Numbered from the stretch's first letter, positions 1-9,689 are shown. The stretch is DNA of 64,000 nt from Lewinellaceae bacterium (GCA_020636005.1 JACJYR010000001.1:2856501-2920500), one strand, 5' to 3'. The notes: generated by a model from the sequence alone, not told the origin. Numbers and translations are program-made.

Positions 1-1
1 G

Positions 2-241
2 CAGCAGCCAGCTACGCAATCACCTGTTGTTAATTTAAATAAAAATATGGCCAGCATAAGTTGTCCCACCTCGGGCGCATCCATTGGTTATCAGCTATTG
101 GAACCGGGGCAGGAACCTTCAGGTACATGGCAGGTATATAAAGAACCAATAAAGATGGACGGTAAAAAAGAAATAGCCGTTATTGCCCATCGGATCGGGT
201 ATGGCCCAAGCGAAATAATCAGGAAACATTTTGGGAATTGA
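2..241 (+). CDS. C-terminal end of a sulfatase-like protein (partial, starts before the window)
   Basis: An open frame enters from the left edge and stops at 241, giving about 79 residues. The sequence (ISCPTSGASIGYQL, then WQVY, then VIAHRIGYGPSE) resembles the small beta-sandwich domain (chitobiase C-terminal/Fn3-associated type) found at the end of Bacteroidota sulfatases. A complete sulfatase starts 14 bp downstream on the same strand, so the two probably form a sulfatase operon. The catalytic part lies outside the window, so substrate and class cannot be judged. An internal ATG at 47 could be read as a start, but the frame is open to the edge and the protein is clearly truncated by the window. 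Confidence 0.6.
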   Translation, partial: QQPATQSPVVNLNKNMASISCPTSGASIGYQLLEPGQEPSGTWQVYKEPIKMDGKKEIAVIAHRIGYGPSEIIRKHFGN

Positions 242-254
242 TAAAAAATATAAC

Positions 255-1904
255 ATGAAAATAATCAAATCAAATAGCATGATATTTGTTGTCTTTTTTA
301 CCCTCATTTTATTGGCTTCATGCAGCAATAATGCTGGGCAAAATGCCAATTCGGAAAAAAATTCAGCCCGCCCCAATATCATTTATATCATGGCAGACGA
401 CCTGACCACACAGGCGATCAGCGCCTATGAAAACGGCATATACGATGACATTGCCCCGACGCCGAACATGGATCGGCTGGCAAAGGAAGGCATGCTGTTC
501 CAAAATGTAATGTGCACCAATGCAATATGCGGCCCCAGCCGGGCGGCCATTTTAACGGGTGATTACAGCCACCGCAACGGCTATTATAAAAATGAAAAGG
601 GCGGCCAATTTGACAATACCAACTGGACATTCCCGCAGGAATTTCAAAAAAATGGCTACCAGACATCACTGTTTGGAAAGTGGCACCTCGGCACCGAGCC
701 GGTCGGTTTTGATGAATATTGTTTCCATGCTTCCAATGTTCAACAGGGCAGGTATTGGGATCCCATCTACAACCACAATGGCCAGGAAGTAGAAGAAAAG
801 GGGTATTCCACCAACCTGACTACCGACTTTGCGCTAAACTGGCTGGAACAACGGAATATAGAAAAGCCGTTCTTGATGTTGCTGCAATACAAGGCCCCCC
901 ATCGTAGCTGGGAACCCGACACAAAATATGCCTCGCTTTGGGACAGCATCGAAATGCCCTATCCATCCAATTTTAATGACGACTTCAAAGGCCGGGAGCA
1001 AACTGCCGGCGATACCGAAATGACAATGGACTACCTGAACCGGATGGACATGAAACTGACGCCGCCCGACAACCTGCAGGGTGACGAGAAATTCAAATGG
1101 CTTTTTTATGGCATCCATCCGGGCGAGTTGGTACAACCTGACGGCATGAGCAATGAAGAAGGTAAAAAATGGCGGTATCAGCGGTATATCAAGGATTACC
1201 TGGCCTGTGTGAAATCCGTGGATGACAACATTGGCCGGGTACTGGAGTTTTTGGATAAAAATGGCCTCGCAGAAAATACCATGATTGTATTGACTTCCGA
1301 TCAGGGCTTCTACCTTGGCGAACACGGCTTTTTTGACAAACGTTTTATCTACGAGGAATCCCTACGGATGCCGTTTATCGTGCGCTACCCCAATCGGGTA
1401 AAAGCCGGCAGCGTGAACAAAGATGTGATGGCCAATGTGGACTTTGCCCCCACCTTTTTGGAGGTAGCAGGCATCAAGACTGACCACCAAACACAGGGCA
1501 GGAGTTTTGCGGCCATGCTGGATGGAAATACGCCCAACAATTGGCGGCAATCTATTTATTACCATTATTACGAATTCCCATTTTGGCACCACGTACAGCC
1601 GCATTATGGCATCCGGACGCAGGATTATACGCTGGCGCATTTTTATTATAATATTGATAAATGGGAACTATATGATTTGAAAAAAGATCCTTCGCAAATG
1701 AATAATATTATTGGTGATACTGCCTATTCGGAGGTGGTAGTGGATTTGAAACAACAATTAACAGATCTTCAAAAACAATACGGCGACGACCGCACCCTTA
1801 CTGAGTTCCGTGAAATATCCGACCGTGATTTTGGGCGTATAACGACCAACCATGATATGGTAAAAGATGTGAATAAGGTACTGGAAGGAAAGGAAGGGAA
1901 ATAG
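255..1904 (+). CDS. Formylglycine-dependent sulfatase, lipoprotein
   Basis: Predicted type I sulfatase that hydrolyses sulfate esters, probably of sulfated polysaccharides, at the cell envelope. The start at 255 gives a short hydrophobic segment ending in a lipobox (LLASC), so a lipoprotein is likely; an in-frame ATG at 231 overlaps the previous gene and adds nothing typical. The metal-binding N-terminal motif PNIIYIMADD lies just after the lipobox, and the sulfatase signature CGPSRAAILTG begins at Cys92, the residue converted to formylglycine. TSDQGFYLGEHGFFDKR in the second half is the typical second metal-site region. Length, about 549 residues, is normal. A formylglycine-generating enzyme sits 1.9 kb downstream. 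The exact sulfated substrate cannot be told. Confidence 0.93.
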   Translation: MKIIKSNSMIFVVFFTLILLASCSNNAGQNANSEKNSARPNIIYIMADDLTTQAISAYENGIYDDIAPTPNMDRLAKEGMLFQNVMCTNAICGPSRAAILTGDYSHRNGYYKNEKGGQFDNTNWTFPQEFQKNGYQTSLFGKWHLGTEPVGFDEYCFHASNVQQGRYWDPIYNHNGQEVEEKGYSTNLTTDFALNWLEQRNIEKPFLMLLQYKAPHRSWEPDTKYASLWDSIEMPYPSNFNDDFKGREQTAGDTEMTMDYLNRMDMKLTPPDNLQGDEKFKWLFYGIHPGELVQPDGMSNEEGKKWRYQRYIKDYLACVKSVDDNIGRVLEFLDKNGLAENTMIVLTSDQGFYLGEHGFFDKRFIYEESLRMPFIVRYPNRVKAGSVNKDVMANVDFAPTFLEVAGIKTDHQTQGRSFAAMLDGNTPNNWRQSIYYHYYEFPFWHHVQPHYGIRTQDYTLAHFYYNIDKWELYDLKKDPSQMNNIIGDTAYSEVVVDLKQQLTDLQKQYGDDRTLTEFREISDRDFGRITTNHDMVKDVNKVLEGKEGK

Positions 1905-1953
1905 GGGAAAATTTATTTGAAGTTAATCTTTTCTACACGACAAAAATATTATT

Positions 1954-3558
1954 ATGAAAAAATTTTCCCTTACACTTTGCCTGTTAGCTTCCCTTCACCA
2001 AATCATGTTAGCCCAACAAATAACGGGTGAAGACATCGCCGTTACCAACACCGAATCCGGTAAAGTCAGGGGATATATCAGCAACGGCATTTATACCTTC
2101 AGGGGCATTCCGTATGCAAAGGCCGAACGCTTTAATGCTCCGCAAAAGCCGGATGCCTGGCAGGGGGTGCGCAGTTCATTGACCTGGGGGCCCGTAGCTC
2201 CTTTGATCACGCCAACGACCCAGGTGGCCGACGAGGTAGAGTTTATTTTTGACCACGACTGGGGTTATACCAATGAAAATTGCCTTGTGCTCAATGTTTG
2301 GACGCCCGGCCTGAATGATGGCAAAAAACGCCCCGTGCTGTTTTGGATTCACGGCGGCGGTTTCACAGCCGGCTCCTCCCAGGAATTGCCTTCCTATCAG
2401 GGCGAAAATTTGGCAGATCTCGGGGATGTTGTCGTGGTATCCGTCAACCACCGTTTGAACATCCTCGGCTTTTTGGATTTGTCGGCATATGGGCAGCAGT
2501 ACGAATACTCGGCGAACAACAGCATCCTCGACCTGCGGGTGGCCCTGGAGTGGGTGCGGGACAATGTCGAAAATTTTGGCGGCGACCCCGGCAACGTGAC
2601 GATATTCGGCCAGTCGGGCGGCGGGGCGAAAGTGAACACCCTGATGGCCATGCCCTCGGCCACAGGCTTGTTCCACAAAGCCGTGAACCAGTCGGGTTCC
2701 TTCCGAATGAACATGCTGGAAAAAAGCTGGACACAAGCGATCACCGCAGAAGTCCTGAAAGAACTAAATTTAGGTAAAAACGATATTGAAAAGCTGAAAA
2801 CACTCCCCTATGCAGCGTTGGCTACTGCTGGCCAAAAGGCGCTAAAGACAGTGGAAGTCCAAATGAAGGATAAGGGCGAAGCCATACCTGGATTTGGCCT
2901 GAACTGGGGGCCGAGCCGTGACGGTGAACTCCTCCCGTACCAGCTTCTTTCAAAAGAGGCCATGGAGTTGTCAAAAAATATCCCTTTGCTGATTGGCACG
3001 GTGAAAAACGAGTTCATGCCTTCTCTTGGCAACGGTTTGAGCGGCGCCTCCGAAGCCGACGTGATGGCATTTTTGCAAAAGGAGCATGGCGGCAAAACCG
3101 GCGAATTTGTTGCAGCCGTGAAAGCCGCTTACCCCAGCGATACCCGCCCTTCCGACCTCATGGACATTGATAGGCTTTTCCGCCCCGGTGCAGTTTTTCA
3201 GGCAAACGAAAAAAGTGGGCTGCAGGGCGGGGCACCTGTCTTTATGTACCTGTTCTCCTGGCAGTCACCAGTTATGGATGGTAAATACAAGGCCATCCAC
3301 TGCATGGAGTTGCCCTTCGTTTTCAACAATATCCAGCGCTGCAAAAACATGACGGGCGGCGGTAGGGAGGCACAGAATTTAGCGGACAAAGTCAGCCAGG
3401 CCTGGATAAATTTTGCCCATACTGGCAATCCCAACCACAGCGGCCTGCCCGAATGGGAACCATATACTGGGGAGAACGGTACGACGATGTTTTTCGACAA
3501 CCACTGCCACATCCGGCACCACCATGATGAAGCATATTTGAAATTAATTGCGCAGTAG
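1954..3558 (+). CDS. Secreted type B carboxylesterase
   Basis: Alpha/beta-hydrolase of the carboxylesterase/lipase type B family. A signal peptide is visible at residues 1-20 (LCLLASLHQIMLAQ). The oxyanion-hole motif FWIHGGGFTAGS and the nucleophile elbow GQSGGG (Ser221) are intact. The family histidine is probably in KAIHCMELPFVF, and the acidic member in the GTVKNEFMP region. Length of 534 residues matches the family. It lies 49 bp after the sulfatase and ahead of the formylglycine-generating enzyme, suggesting a de-esterification step (for example removal of acetyl groups) alongside desulfation of a polysaccharide. That pathway role is inference from context. Confidence 0.92.
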   Translation: MKKFSLTLCLLASLHQIMLAQQITGEDIAVTNTESGKVRGYISNGIYTFRGIPYAKAERFNAPQKPDAWQGVRSSLTWGPVAPLITPTTQVADEVEFIFDHDWGYTNENCLVLNVWTPGLNDGKKRPVLFWIHGGGFTAGSSQELPSYQGENLADLGDVVVVSVNHRLNILGFLDLSAYGQQYEYSANNSILDLRVALEWVRDNVENFGGDPGNVTIFGQSGGGAKVNTLMAMPSATGLFHKAVNQSGSFRMNMLEKSWTQAITAEVLKELNLGKNDIEKLKTLPYAALATAGQKALKTVEVQMKDKGEAIPGFGLNWGPSRDGELLPYQLLSKEAMELSKNIPLLIGTVKNEFMPSLGNGLSGASEADVMAFLQKEHGGKTGEFVAAVKAAYPSDTRPSDLMDIDRLFRPGAVFQANEKSGLQGGAPVFMYLFSWQSPVMDGKYKAIHCMELPFVFNNIQRCKNMTGGGREAQNLADKVSQAWINFAHTGNPNHSGLPEWEPYTGENGTTMFFDNHCHIRHHHDEAYLKLIAQ

Positions 3559-3808
3559 CTGGTTTTATTATTGATTTTGCAAAACGCTGAAATCCAGTAT
3601 TTTTTGTAAGTTGGCTATGTTTGTAAGTAGTTGTTTGAAATTGTTCGACACAGATTGAAAGTGGTTAGAATTTGCTTGTCATCTGCCTAAGTTACTGACA
3701 ACCAACAATTTTCAAACAATTTCAAACTATCTTCAAACAAACTCAAACCATGAAAAAGTGTAGAACAATTATAGTTACCTACTTAACATTCATTTTAAAA
3801 CAAAAAAG

Positions 3809-4876
3809 ATGGGGCGTACAAATTGTAACATAATGATTGCCTTGTTTTGGGTGGCCCTGTTTTATGGTTGTGGGGGCAAGTCGCCTGATGCTTTGCAAAA
3901 AAAAACTACAGATGCCAACTTACCAATTGTTGACTTGAGGAAACAAGATGGCATGATCCTCATTCCCTCCGGCATTCTCAACATGGGGGGTGACAACGAG
4001 CAGGCAGACCCCAACGAGTTCCCTAAACACCCCGTCGAAATCAGCACTTTTTGGATGGACGAAACGGAGGTGACCAACGCACAGTTTTCCAAATTTGTGA
4101 AAGCGACAGGTTACCAAACCGTGGCCGAGCGGCCCGTCAATTGGGAGGAAATGAAAGAGGCGCTGCCACCCGGCACGCCCAAGCCGCCTGACAGCATTCT
4201 CCAACCCGGCGCATTGGTTTTTCACCCGACTTCACAGCCCGTGCCCTTCGACGACCCATCACGCTGGTGGACATGGACGATTGGCGCCAACTGGCAGCAC
4301 CCCGAAGGCCCGGAAAGTACCATACATGATAAAATGAACCACCCTGTTGTACAGATTGCTTGGGAGGATGCCCGGGAATACGCCAAATGGGCGGGCAAGC
4401 GCCTGCCCACCGAAGCAGAGTGGGAATGGGCAGCCCGGGGCGGCCAAGCGGAAACCATCTACCCTTGGGGGAACGAACAGGCAGGCGAGGGGGCGCCCAA
4501 AGCCAATTTCTGGCAGGGGCTTTTCCCCTATAAGAACGATCTCAAAGATGGCTATTTTACCACAGCACCTGTGAAGTCTTTTCCGCCCAACGGTTACGGC
4601 CTCTACGATATGGCGGGCAACGTATGGGAATGGTGCAGCGATTGGTTCGACTACGACTACTACAAAAAACCAGTGGCTGTCAAAGCCAACAACAAAGGGC
4701 CGGAGAATGCCCACAATCCTAACATGCCCTATCAGCAGGAGAAAGTGATGCGGGGCGGTTCGTTCCTTTGTAATGAGGACTATTGTTCCGGTTACCGCAA
4801 TTCCCGCCGTATGGGCTCAAGCCCTGACACCGGCCTCAACCATGCGGGTTTTAGGTGTGTGAAAGATGGAAAATAA
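3809..4876 (+). CDS. Formylglycine-generating enzyme (SUMF1/EgtB family), lipoprotein
   Basis: Oxidase that converts the sulfatase active-site Cys to formylglycine. The protein starts with a lipoprotein-like signal (LFYGC). The FGE-sulfatase fold is clear: MILIPSGILNMGG, FWMDETEVTNAQF, LPTEAEWEWAARGG, GNVWEWCSDW and HAGFRCV. The family has many members without the catalytic cysteine pair, but here both Cys of the copper site are present in FLCNEDYC (about Cys321 and Cys326). This supports a true formylglycine-generating enzyme rather than a generic SUMF1 domain. It stands 250 bp after the esterase and presumably serves the sulfatase at 255-1904. A secreted or envelope location would mean modification after export, as proposed for some bacterial systems. 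Confidence 0.9.
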   Translation: MGRTNCNIMIALFWVALFYGCGGKSPDALQKKTTDANLPIVDLRKQDGMILIPSGILNMGGDNEQADPNEFPKHPVEISTFWMDETEVTNAQFSKFVKATGYQTVAERPVNWEEMKEALPPGTPKPPDSILQPGALVFHPTSQPVPFDDPSRWWTWTIGANWQHPEGPESTIHDKMNHPVVQIAWEDAREYAKWAGKRLPTEAEWEWAARGGQAETIYPWGNEQAGEGAPKANFWQGLFPYKNDLKDGYFTTAPVKSFPPNGYGLYDMAGNVWEWCSDWFDYDYYKKPVAVKANNKGPENAHNPNMPYQQEKVMRGGSFLCNEDYCSGYRNSRRMGSSPDTGLNHAGFRCVKDGK

Positions 4877-4916
4877 TGATCGTATTATTTTTACGGCCAA
4901 TATTTGCTATCAGTTT

Positions 4917-4945
4917 AGTAACGATGAAAAAATAACTTCACCATT
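4917..4945. repeat. 29-bp dispersed intergenic repeat (other copy 14423-14451)
   Basis: A 29-bp stretch containing GTAACGATGAAAAAATAAC is identical at 14423-14451. Both copies lie in intergenic DNA just after a gene end. Function unknown; it may be part of a small repeat family. Confidence 0.7.
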
Positions 4946-5095
4946 ACTTAATTGGAGAAATCCGGATAAGAAGATGAGGAAAATGGACAGAAAATTTTTT
5001 CTGTCTGCATACGAATGAAATGATGCTGGCAACAGCTAAAGAAGGGAGTGCAATAATGATCCGGCAACTACCGGTAACAATCATGTTTCTGAAAA

Positions 5096-5113
5096 CCCCC
5101 GTAAATACGGGGG
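5096..5113 (-). terminator. Hairpin terminator after tRNA-Met
   Basis: Eight-base-pair GC-rich stem (CCCCCGTA at 5096-5103 with TACGGGGG at 5106-5113). On the minus strand it is followed by a short T run. It sits 13 bp beyond the tRNA 3' end, as expected for an intrinsic terminator. Confidence 0.75.
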
Positions 5114-5126
5114 CTTTCAGAGATAG

Positions 5127-5199
<73 letters not shown>

Positions 5200-5296
5200 A
5201 TGTTTATTGCTGCAAGCGCTTTTCGCTTACGGGGCGCAAATATAGAACGCCTCTTGCTGAATCCAAACAATTTTCAAAAAGTTTTAAAAATCAAAT

Positions 5297-6946
5297 TCAC
5301 AAAAGGGTTTGTACTCTTTGCAGGGCCGTCCGGATGTCGGGGGTCACATTGTCCTGCCCTATTTTGCCCACGATGCCATACGCTTCCAACTCCTGCCTTA
5401 TTGCCGGATGGACACCGGAAAGGATAACCGTTGTTTTCCTGGCCTGCAGGAATTTGACAAACTCCTGTAAATGGTACAGCCCGGTGGCGTCAATCATCGG
5501 CACCCGCCTCATGCGCAGCACCAGCACTTTTGGGTAAACCTCCAACTGCCGCATCACTTCCTTGAAATTGTGGGATGCGCCAAAAAATAACGGGCCGTTT
5601 ATCTCATATACTTCAACGCCCGGGGGGATGTCGAATTTGGCAGTAGCATCCGGATCCTCTGTTTCTTCTTCCTCGTCAGCGACCGCCCCAATGGATGCGA
5701 TGTTCGACAATTTGGCCATGCGCCGCATGAAAAGGAACGCTGCCAGTACCATGCCCACTTCGATGGCCAGGGTCAGGTCGAACAGCACCGTGAGGAAAAA
5801 GGTGACCAGCAGGATGAGCACATCGTTTTTGGGGCCTTTCAGGATGGAGGCAAAGGATTTCCATTCGCTCATGTTGTAGGATACTACCAGCAGGATGCCT
5901 GCCAGGCACGACATGGGGATGAGCTTGGCCCATTTTCCCACAAACAACATGATGAGCAACAAGACCACGGCGTGGACCATCCCGGCAACGGGCGATCTGC
6001 CGCCGTTTTTAATGTTCGTCACAGTGCGGGCAATGGCCCCTGTGGCGGGGATGCCCCCAAAAAGCGCCGAGGCTATATTGGCAGCACCCTGGGCGACCAG
6101 TTCCATATTGGAGCGGTGGCTGGTGCCGATCATGCCGTCGGCAACAACGGCTGACAGGAGGCTCTCGATAGCGCCCAGCATAGCGATGGTAAAGGCTGGT
6201 GACAACAGGTGGCGGAACGTCTGAAAATCTATGGCCGGCAAACTCGGCGATGGGAAGGAGGCAGGGATTTCGCCAAACTTGCTTTCAATGGTCTCCACCG
6301 GCAGGTTGAAAAAATGGACGGCGGCGGTGGATAGCAGGATGGCGATGAGCGACCCTGGCACTTTGGTCGTCCAGCGCGGCATGAGGAAGGTGATGGTGGC
6401 CGTGCCGATGGCGATGGCTGCTGCGTAGAGGTTGATGGACGAAAAATGCTTGCCGTATGCTGCCCATTTTTCAATGAAATTGGCTGGCACCGCACCCATT
6501 TCCAGGCCCAAAAAATCTTTTATTTGCGATGAAAAAATAACCAGGGCAATGCCGCTCGTAAAGCCCACGATGAGCGACCAGGGCATGTATTTGATGACCG
6601 ATCCGAAACGGGCAAAACCCATCCCCATGATCATCGCCCCGGCCAGTAAAGTAGCTACGGTGAGGCCGCCGACGCCATATTCCTGCACGATGCCATAAAC
6701 GATGACGATGAATGCCCCTGTCGGCCCGCCTATCTGTACCCGGCTGCCGCCCAGGGCGGAAATGAGAAACCCTCCAATGATGGCCGTGATAAGCCCCTGT
6801 TGCGGCGAAACACCGCTGGCTATGCCAAAGGCAATGGCCAGCGGCAGTGCTACGACACCAACGATGACGCCTGCCAGCAAATCGGCAGTGAACTGTCGCC
6901 CGGTATAACCCTCCCGGAGTACGGTGAGCAGCTTAGGCTTGAGCAT
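5297..6946 (-). CDS. SulP family anion transporter with STAS domain
   Basis: Integral membrane transporter of the SulP/SLC26 family (sulfate, bicarbonate or other anions). The N-terminal signature runs from LLAGVIVGVVALPLAIAFG, followed by many hydrophobic segments through about residue 400. A C-terminal STAS domain of about 110 residues follows (VEVYEINGPLFFGASHNF, then MIDATGLYHLQEF). The 549-residue length is typical. A short acidic linker (EEEETEDPD) separates membrane and STAS parts. It is transcribed convergently with the sulfatase block, so a link to released sulfate is attractive but unproven, since many SulP proteins carry bicarbonate. Confidence 0.9.
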   Translation of the reverse strand: MLKPKLLTVLREGYTGRQFTADLLAGVIVGVVALPLAIAFGIASGVSPQQGLITAIIGGFLISALGGSRVQIGGPTGAFIVIVYGIVQEYGVGGLTVATLLAGAMIMGMGFARFGSVIKYMPWSLIVGFTSGIALVIFSSQIKDFLGLEMGAVPANFIEKWAAYGKHFSSINLYAAAIAIGTATITFLMPRWTTKVPGSLIAILLSTAAVHFFNLPVETIESKFGEIPASFPSPSLPAIDFQTFRHLLSPAFTIAMLGAIESLLSAVVADGMIGTSHRSNMELVAQGAANIASALFGGIPATGAIARTVTNIKNGGRSPVAGMVHAVVLLLIMLFVGKWAKLIPMSCLAGILLVVSYNMSEWKSFASILKGPKNDVLILLVTFFLTVLFDLTLAIEVGMVLAAFLFMRRMAKLSNIASIGAVADEEEETEDPDATAKFDIPPGVEVYEINGPLFFGASHNFKEVMRQLEVYPKVLVLRMRRVPMIDATGLYHLQEFVKFLQARKTTVILSGVHPAIRQELEAYGIVGKIGQDNVTPDIRTALQRVQTLL

Positions 6947-7006
6947 TTAGGCAGGGGAAGGCTGGCCGGGCAGGTGTTGGAAACCTCCGCCCGGCCATGC
7001 AGTGGT

Positions 7007-7588
7007 TTACTTTTTCTTGTTCAGCAAATCCAGCACTTGTTGGGTAATGTCGAGCTTTGCATTGGAAACCAACACCGGGCTGCCGGCACCCGTGACGAGG
7101 ATGTAATCGTAGTTCATTTGTGCCTTCAGGGAATCCAGGTAGCCTTTCACTTCATTGGTAAAAGCAAGGTTGAACTCGTCGGTCTCCTTGAGCAGATCAT
7201 TGCCGAGGCGTTCGCGCTCCTGCATGATGGACTGCTCTTTTTTGGACAGCCGGGCCTCTTCCTCCTGGGCAGACTTTGGCGTCATCGTGCCGCTTTGAAG
7301 CTTTTCCTGGTAGGCCATCACTTCCTTCTGGAAGGCATTGGCACGGGCGGTCAGCGATGATTCGGCTTCGTCCTGCCGCTTTTCAAGCTCGGCTTTCTTT
7401 TGCTGGAATTTTTCGGTTTTTTCGTGCAGCGTGTCGAGGTTGATGTGGACGATATTGAGCGGTTGGGCCGCCTCCTCGGTAGTAGTTTCGGCAGGTTGCC
7501 CGGCTTTTTTACTGGAAAAACGGTCGAGAAACAGGTAGGCGACTGCCAGCAGGAGGATGATATTCAATACGAGCGAAATGTTTTTCAT
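7007..7588 (-). CDS. OmpH/Skp-like periplasmic chaperone family protein
   Basis: The start at 7588 gives a protein beginning MKNISLVLNIILLLAVAYLF, a signal anchor or signal peptide. A long charged helical region follows (roughly residues 60-150, rich in K, E and Q), predicted to form a coiled coil. A C-terminal piece (NYDYILVTGAGSPVLVSNAKLDITQQVLDLLNKK) is typical of the OmpH/Skp family. Such proteins hold outer-membrane proteins in the periplasm. The upstream in-frame codons to 7645 are low complexity and unlikely to be translated. It lies 60 bp after the SulP gene start on the same strand, possibly as the first gene of a pair. Confidence 0.82.
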   Translation of the reverse strand: MKNISLVLNIILLLAVAYLFLDRFSSKKAGQPAETTTEEAAQPLNIVHINLDTLHEKTEKFQQKKAELEKRQDEAESSLTARANAFQKEVMAYQEKLQSGTMTPKSAQEEEARLSKKEQSIMQERERLGNDLLKETDEFNLAFTNEVKGYLDSLKAQMNYDYILVTGAGSPVLVSNAKLDITQQVLDLLNKKK

Positions 7589-7734
7589 AGAATTTATTGT
7601 GTTTGTGTTTTTAGGTGTTTTTGTGTTTTGCTCCAAATCACGCATTGCAAAAACCCCTTATGGAAATCCTTGCGCAATTGTGCCGGCTATTGCCGGTGGG
7701 GCGCTGCATAAAGTGGCTTTTTTTAAAAGCGGAG

Positions 7735-7742
7735 CAAAACTA
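7735..7742 (-). promoter_or_regulatory. Candidate Bacteroidota -7 box for the OmpH-like gene
   Basis: The minus strand reads TAGTTTTG, an exact match to the Bacteroidota TAnnTTTG box, about 145 bp before the start codon. No clear TTG -33 element was checked beyond eye inspection. Confidence 0.35.
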
Positions 7743-7865
7743 AAGAAAATTATCGCGGAATTGGCCAATTTTACACCGCCTCCTGATTTTATGCCCTGCT
7801 GATTTTCAACCATTTGTACTGCATCCACACTTTTTGTGGCTCCATAAACATCCTACTATTTCACT

Positions 7866-9506
7866 ATGCCGATGAACAAACAATCCCTGGTAGCTGCTGC
7901 CGCCTTCCTGTTGTTGGCGGTATTGGTGTGGCGCGGCTGCCAGGACGAGTTGGATCCCGATTGGGCCCGTTTGGATGCCCAGCTGAGGCAGGAATATTTT
8001 ACCCTGGACAAGGCGGCAGACTCGCTGCAGGTACTGTGGCAATCGCTGCACCAACTTGAAAAGGGGGACGATTCGCTTGCCTACCGCATCGTGTCAACCC
8101 CCTACCTGCCCACCATGGAATTCAGCAAGTTCAAAGGGTTTGTACAAAGGCTCCAGCAGCGCCCGTTCCTTTTGCTGTCGAGCGTTTCGGGCAGCGGCAC
8201 GTCCACCCTGGTGGACAGGCTTTCAAAATTCGTGGCATCCAGGCCCGAAAACATCCTTTACCTGCGCTGTGCCCCCCAGTTCGACCTGGAGTATTACCGT
8301 GGTTTTATTGGGGAAGAACAAAACGGCGGATGGAAAAGCGGCAAGTTGTTGCAATTTTTCCACCGCTGCCGCCAGCGCCCGGAAGAGAAATTCATCTTTG
8401 TCATTGACGATTTCGACAAAGTAAACCCAGAGACCTTCTTCGGCCCTGAAATATGGGAAAAATTCACCGACGAAAGGCACGTGGTCGTTTACGGACAGGA
8501 CACCGTGGTGATACCGCCCAATTTCAACCTGCTCATGGTCACCCATGCCGGGGTGGGCGACCGGATCAAGCTCAACAACGAGCATTTCCGTCGCCTGAGC
8601 GACCCCATTTACCTGGAGCCGAGCGCCCCCGAAATGATCTGCTTCCTGCGGGAAGAATACAACAGGCTGAAAGAACAAACCGCAAACGCACCCGCAGCAG
8701 AAAAACCCGGCTTCGAAGAAGGCCTGGCCAGCCTGCGGGATACCGCCCATTTAAAGCGCTTCCTTTACTCCTTCATTAAAATCAACCAACTGGTAGAAAA
8801 AAAATATGGCCCCTCCTTCCGCCTGGGCACCTGGAGCAATGTGCGCAAGCTCTACAAAAAGAGCGACTACGGGGCGGTGGCGGAAACCTTCATCGAGCAT
8901 GTCAACTCCCTGCAGCCCAACGAAGTGTTGGTTCAGGAAGACTTCGACGATATCCGGCACACCATCAAAGCCAATGGCAGGTTGCCTGGCACCAGCATCA
9001 TAGCTGCCGTTTTTGTAAAAATGGAAGAAATGGGCTTCCTGACGGAATTCGTCGTCGGCATCACATTCCTCATCCTGTCAGCCCTCAGCAGTTGGTATTT
9101 TTTTAAAAAAAGGCAACGTTTTATCAAAAATTATACGGACAGCATTTATCATCTGATCCAGTCTTTTGAACATGGGGCCATCAACTACGACAAGGCGAGC
9201 GAGGAATTTGTGCGCATCAAAAAGGAAGTGGACGGCCTGGTCATCCAAAAGAAGGTAAGCTATACGGAAGCTACTTTTTTCTACAATTTTATCGAAGACA
9301 AAATAAAGCGCATCGAAATGGCGAGGATGGTGAACGAGAATTTCCGGGACCTTGTGCGGATTTTCATGGAAGACAACGTGCTGAATGAAAGCGAGCACAA
9401 AAAACTACTGGCCTTTCTGGAAGGGATCCGCCACAAGATCAGTTTGCAGGATTATTTGCGGTTTAAGGAGGAGGTGGAGGAATTGTATATAAGGTATCGG
9501 GAATAA
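7866..9506 (+). CDS. Membrane-anchored P-loop/AAA-like protein with degenerate Walker A
   Basis: Not a family I can name. The 546-residue protein has an N-terminal hydrophobic segment (SLVAAAAFLLLAVLVW) and a second one near residues 395-415 (FVVGITFLILSALSSWYFF), followed by a charged helical tail of about 130 residues. Between them is a nucleotide-binding-like domain. SSVSGSGTSTLVDRL is placed like a Walker A loop, but Thr stands where the essential Lys should be. FIFVIDDFDKVNP looks like a good Walker B, and LLMVTHAG could be a sensor strand. The likely reading is a membrane STAND/AAA-type module that binds nucleotide weakly or not at all, with a cytoplasmic C-terminal helical region. It is divergent from the OmpH-like gene and has no operon partner. 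Confidence 0.6.
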   Translation: MPMNKQSLVAAAAFLLLAVLVWRGCQDELDPDWARLDAQLRQEYFTLDKAADSLQVLWQSLHQLEKGDDSLAYRIVSTPYLPTMEFSKFKGFVQRLQQRPFLLLSSVSGSGTSTLVDRLSKFVASRPENILYLRCAPQFDLEYYRGFIGEEQNGGWKSGKLLQFFHRCRQRPEEKFIFVIDDFDKVNPETFFGPEIWEKFTDERHVVVYGQDTVVIPPNFNLLMVTHAGVGDRIKLNNEHFRRLSDPIYLEPSAPEMICFLREEYNRLKEQTANAPAAEKPGFEEGLASLRDTAHLKRFLYSFIKINQLVEKKYGPSFRLGTWSNVRKLYKKSDYGAVAETFIEHVNSLQPNEVLVQEDFDDIRHTIKANGRLPGTSIIAAVFVKMEEMGFLTEFVVGITFLILSALSSWYFFKKRQRFIKNYTDSIYHLIQSFEHGAINYDKASEEFVRIKKEVDGLVIQKKVSYTEATFFYNFIEDKIKRIEMARMVNENFRDLVRIFMEDNVLNESEHKKLLAFLEGIRHKISLQDYLRFKEEVEELYIRYRE

Positions 9507-9663
9507 TGGTTTCCATTTACGATTTACGAGTGACGATTTGCGAGTGCGAGAACACACCAATGGTCTTTGAGGTTACGACATCTTTTCGCCTGTTTTACAC
9601 TTTAATTTTTCAGCAGACAAACCATGTGCGAAAAGGTGTCGCCACCTCTTGGACTATCAGCAC

Positions 9664-9689
9664 ATCGGGATTATTTTTCCTTCGATCCT
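9664..9689. repeat. 26-bp dispersed repeat (other copy 14508-14533)
   Basis: The 26-bp stretch containing GGGATTATTTTTCCTTCGAT occurs identically at 14508-14533. Both copies touch the 3' end of a minus-strand gene. The second copy is the right half of a terminator hairpin; this copy lacks the left arm. Confidence 0.65.
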
